NCBI GenBank assembly: GCA_913062915.1
Contig: CAJXWH010000004.1
Coordinates: 1-41,777 of the forward strand
From: an uncultured Acidiferrobacteraceae bacterium
Lineage (GTDB): Bacteria; Pseudomonadota; Gammaproteobacteria; Arenicellales; UBA868
Direction: 5' to 3'
Length of the DNA: 41,777 nt
Made by a program: the position numbers and the translations under genes. Under the pieces are notes generated by a model. The model searched no databases, was not told the DNA's origin, and saw only the letters and a list, made by a program, of their open reading frames with translations. This document shows positions 41,563 through 41,777 of this stretch, in pieces; within the stretch, counting starts at the first letter, position 1; each line of letters opens with the position of its first letter.

Positions 41563-41777
41563 CTATCGATCGCGCTCGGTGTGCGGGGTGACGCTGGGGT
41601 CTTTCTCGCTGATCCGTTTCTCGATACTGCCGATGTGATCAAAATCGTAACTGCTGGTTTGAAGGTCCAGGACCCGGTCGGTCGCCCATTCCTCGTCTGC
41701 ATCGAGTGCACTGGCGACGAAATAATGTCCGGCCAACAAAATGCCCCATGGCACCATAATCCAGAAATTCCACCAGT
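41563..41777 (-). CDS. 3' end of a small membrane protein, 2TM-domain-like (cut by window edge)
   Basis: This frame is open from the right edge of the window to a TAG at 41563-41565, about 70 residues. The first part reads WWNFWIMVPWGILLAGHYF, a hydrophobic helix resembling the second helix of the small 2TM domain found alone or beside kinases, followed by a hydrophilic tail (DADEEWATDRVLDLQTSS...KDPSVTPHTERDR). An internal ATG at 41757 exists, but the helix begins before it, so the gene probably starts outside the window. It lies three bases upstream of the amidohydrolase gene and may be cotranscribed. The function is unknown. Confidence 0.55.
   Translation of the reverse strand, partial: WWNFWIMVPWGILLAGHYFVASALDADEEWATDRVLDLQTSSYDFDHIGSIEKRISEKDPSVTPHTERDR

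Noticed and set aside
41061-41711. A 216-residue minus-strand frame overlapping the amidohydrolase and the edge gene
   Set aside because: It is rich in Pro, Ser, Thr and Arg without motifs, while the overlapping amidohydrolase frame has all family motifs.
1-41777. CRISPR arrays, tRNA or rRNA genes, insertion sequences, prophage genes
   Set aside because: I saw no regularly spaced repeats, cloverleaf-like stretch, transposase or integrase motif, or long terminal inverted repeats.

Overview
This window looks like part of a catabolic chromosome region from a free-living aerobic bacterium, most likely an uncultivated marine or soil proteobacterium. The proteobacterial hints are a homodimeric AceE/MdeB-type keto-acid dehydrogenase E1 divergent from an Lrp/AsnC regulator, glutathione enzymes (a YfcG-like GST and a ChaC-like cyclotransferase) and an Old Yellow Enzyme. 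The dense paralogy of enolase-superfamily dehydratases, SDRs, LDH2-type dehydrogenases and HpcH/HpaI aldolases also recalls ocean bacteria with expanded enolase families, such as SAR202, so the taxon stays open. I see no rRNA, tRNA, CRISPR, transposase, integrase or phage gene.

Layout. (1) 1-3.0 kb: an E1-type keto-acid dehydrogenase, divergent from an Lrp-family regulator, resembling the mdeB/mdeR methionine/2-ketobutyrate arrangement. (2) 3.0-7.7 kb, minus strand: an operon of HpcH aldolase, YfcG-like GST, GalD-like acid-sugar dehydratase, ChaC-like cyclotransferase and Old Yellow Enzyme. (3) 7.9-10.2 kb, plus: a metallo-beta-lactamase-fold lactonase-like hydrolase and an amidase. (4) 10.3-20.3 kb, minus: a nine-gene cluster with an LDH2-type dehydrogenase at each end. 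It also holds an 895-residue tandem-duplicated UxaA-type dehydratase, a PhyH-type dioxygenase, a DapA-type lyase, a MaoC hydratase, an AtuA pair and an SDR. (5) 20.4-23.1 kb: an RraA-family aldolase (plus) and a translationally coupled HpcH aldolase and D-2-hydroxyacid dehydrogenase (minus). (6) 23.4-29.7 kb, plus: amidase, DenD-type dehydrogenase, L-arabinonate-type dehydratase, 4-hydroxyproline 2-epimerase-like and hydroxyproline-type enolase genes. (7) 29.7-41.8 kb: short alternating groups with two more enolase-superfamily dehydratases, a uronate-dehydrogenase-like SDR, a lactonase-like amidohydrolase, a fumarylacetoacetase-family hydrolase, SDRs, an MFS and an EamA transporter, small VOC and EthD-like proteins, and the 3' end of a small membrane-protein gene cut by the right edge.

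How the genes work together. Most encode steps of non-phosphorylative sugar-acid and hydroxy-amino-acid breakdown: amide or lactone opening, oxidation of a hydroxyl to a ketone, dehydration to a 2-keto-3-deoxy acid, then retro-aldol or hydrolytic cleavage to pyruvate and small aldehydes or acids. The trio amidase + LDH2 dehydrogenase + HpcH aldolase occurs twice. The main novelty candidates are the UxaA double-domain protein, whose two copies have lost complementary sets of conserved residues, and the 23.4-29.7 kb operon, which combines pentonate and hydroxyproline chemistry. Apart from the Lrp-type gene at the left edge no transcription factor is visible, so control of about 38 kb of catabolic genes is unexplained. 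All functional assignments come from reading motifs in the translated sequence; no database search was run.
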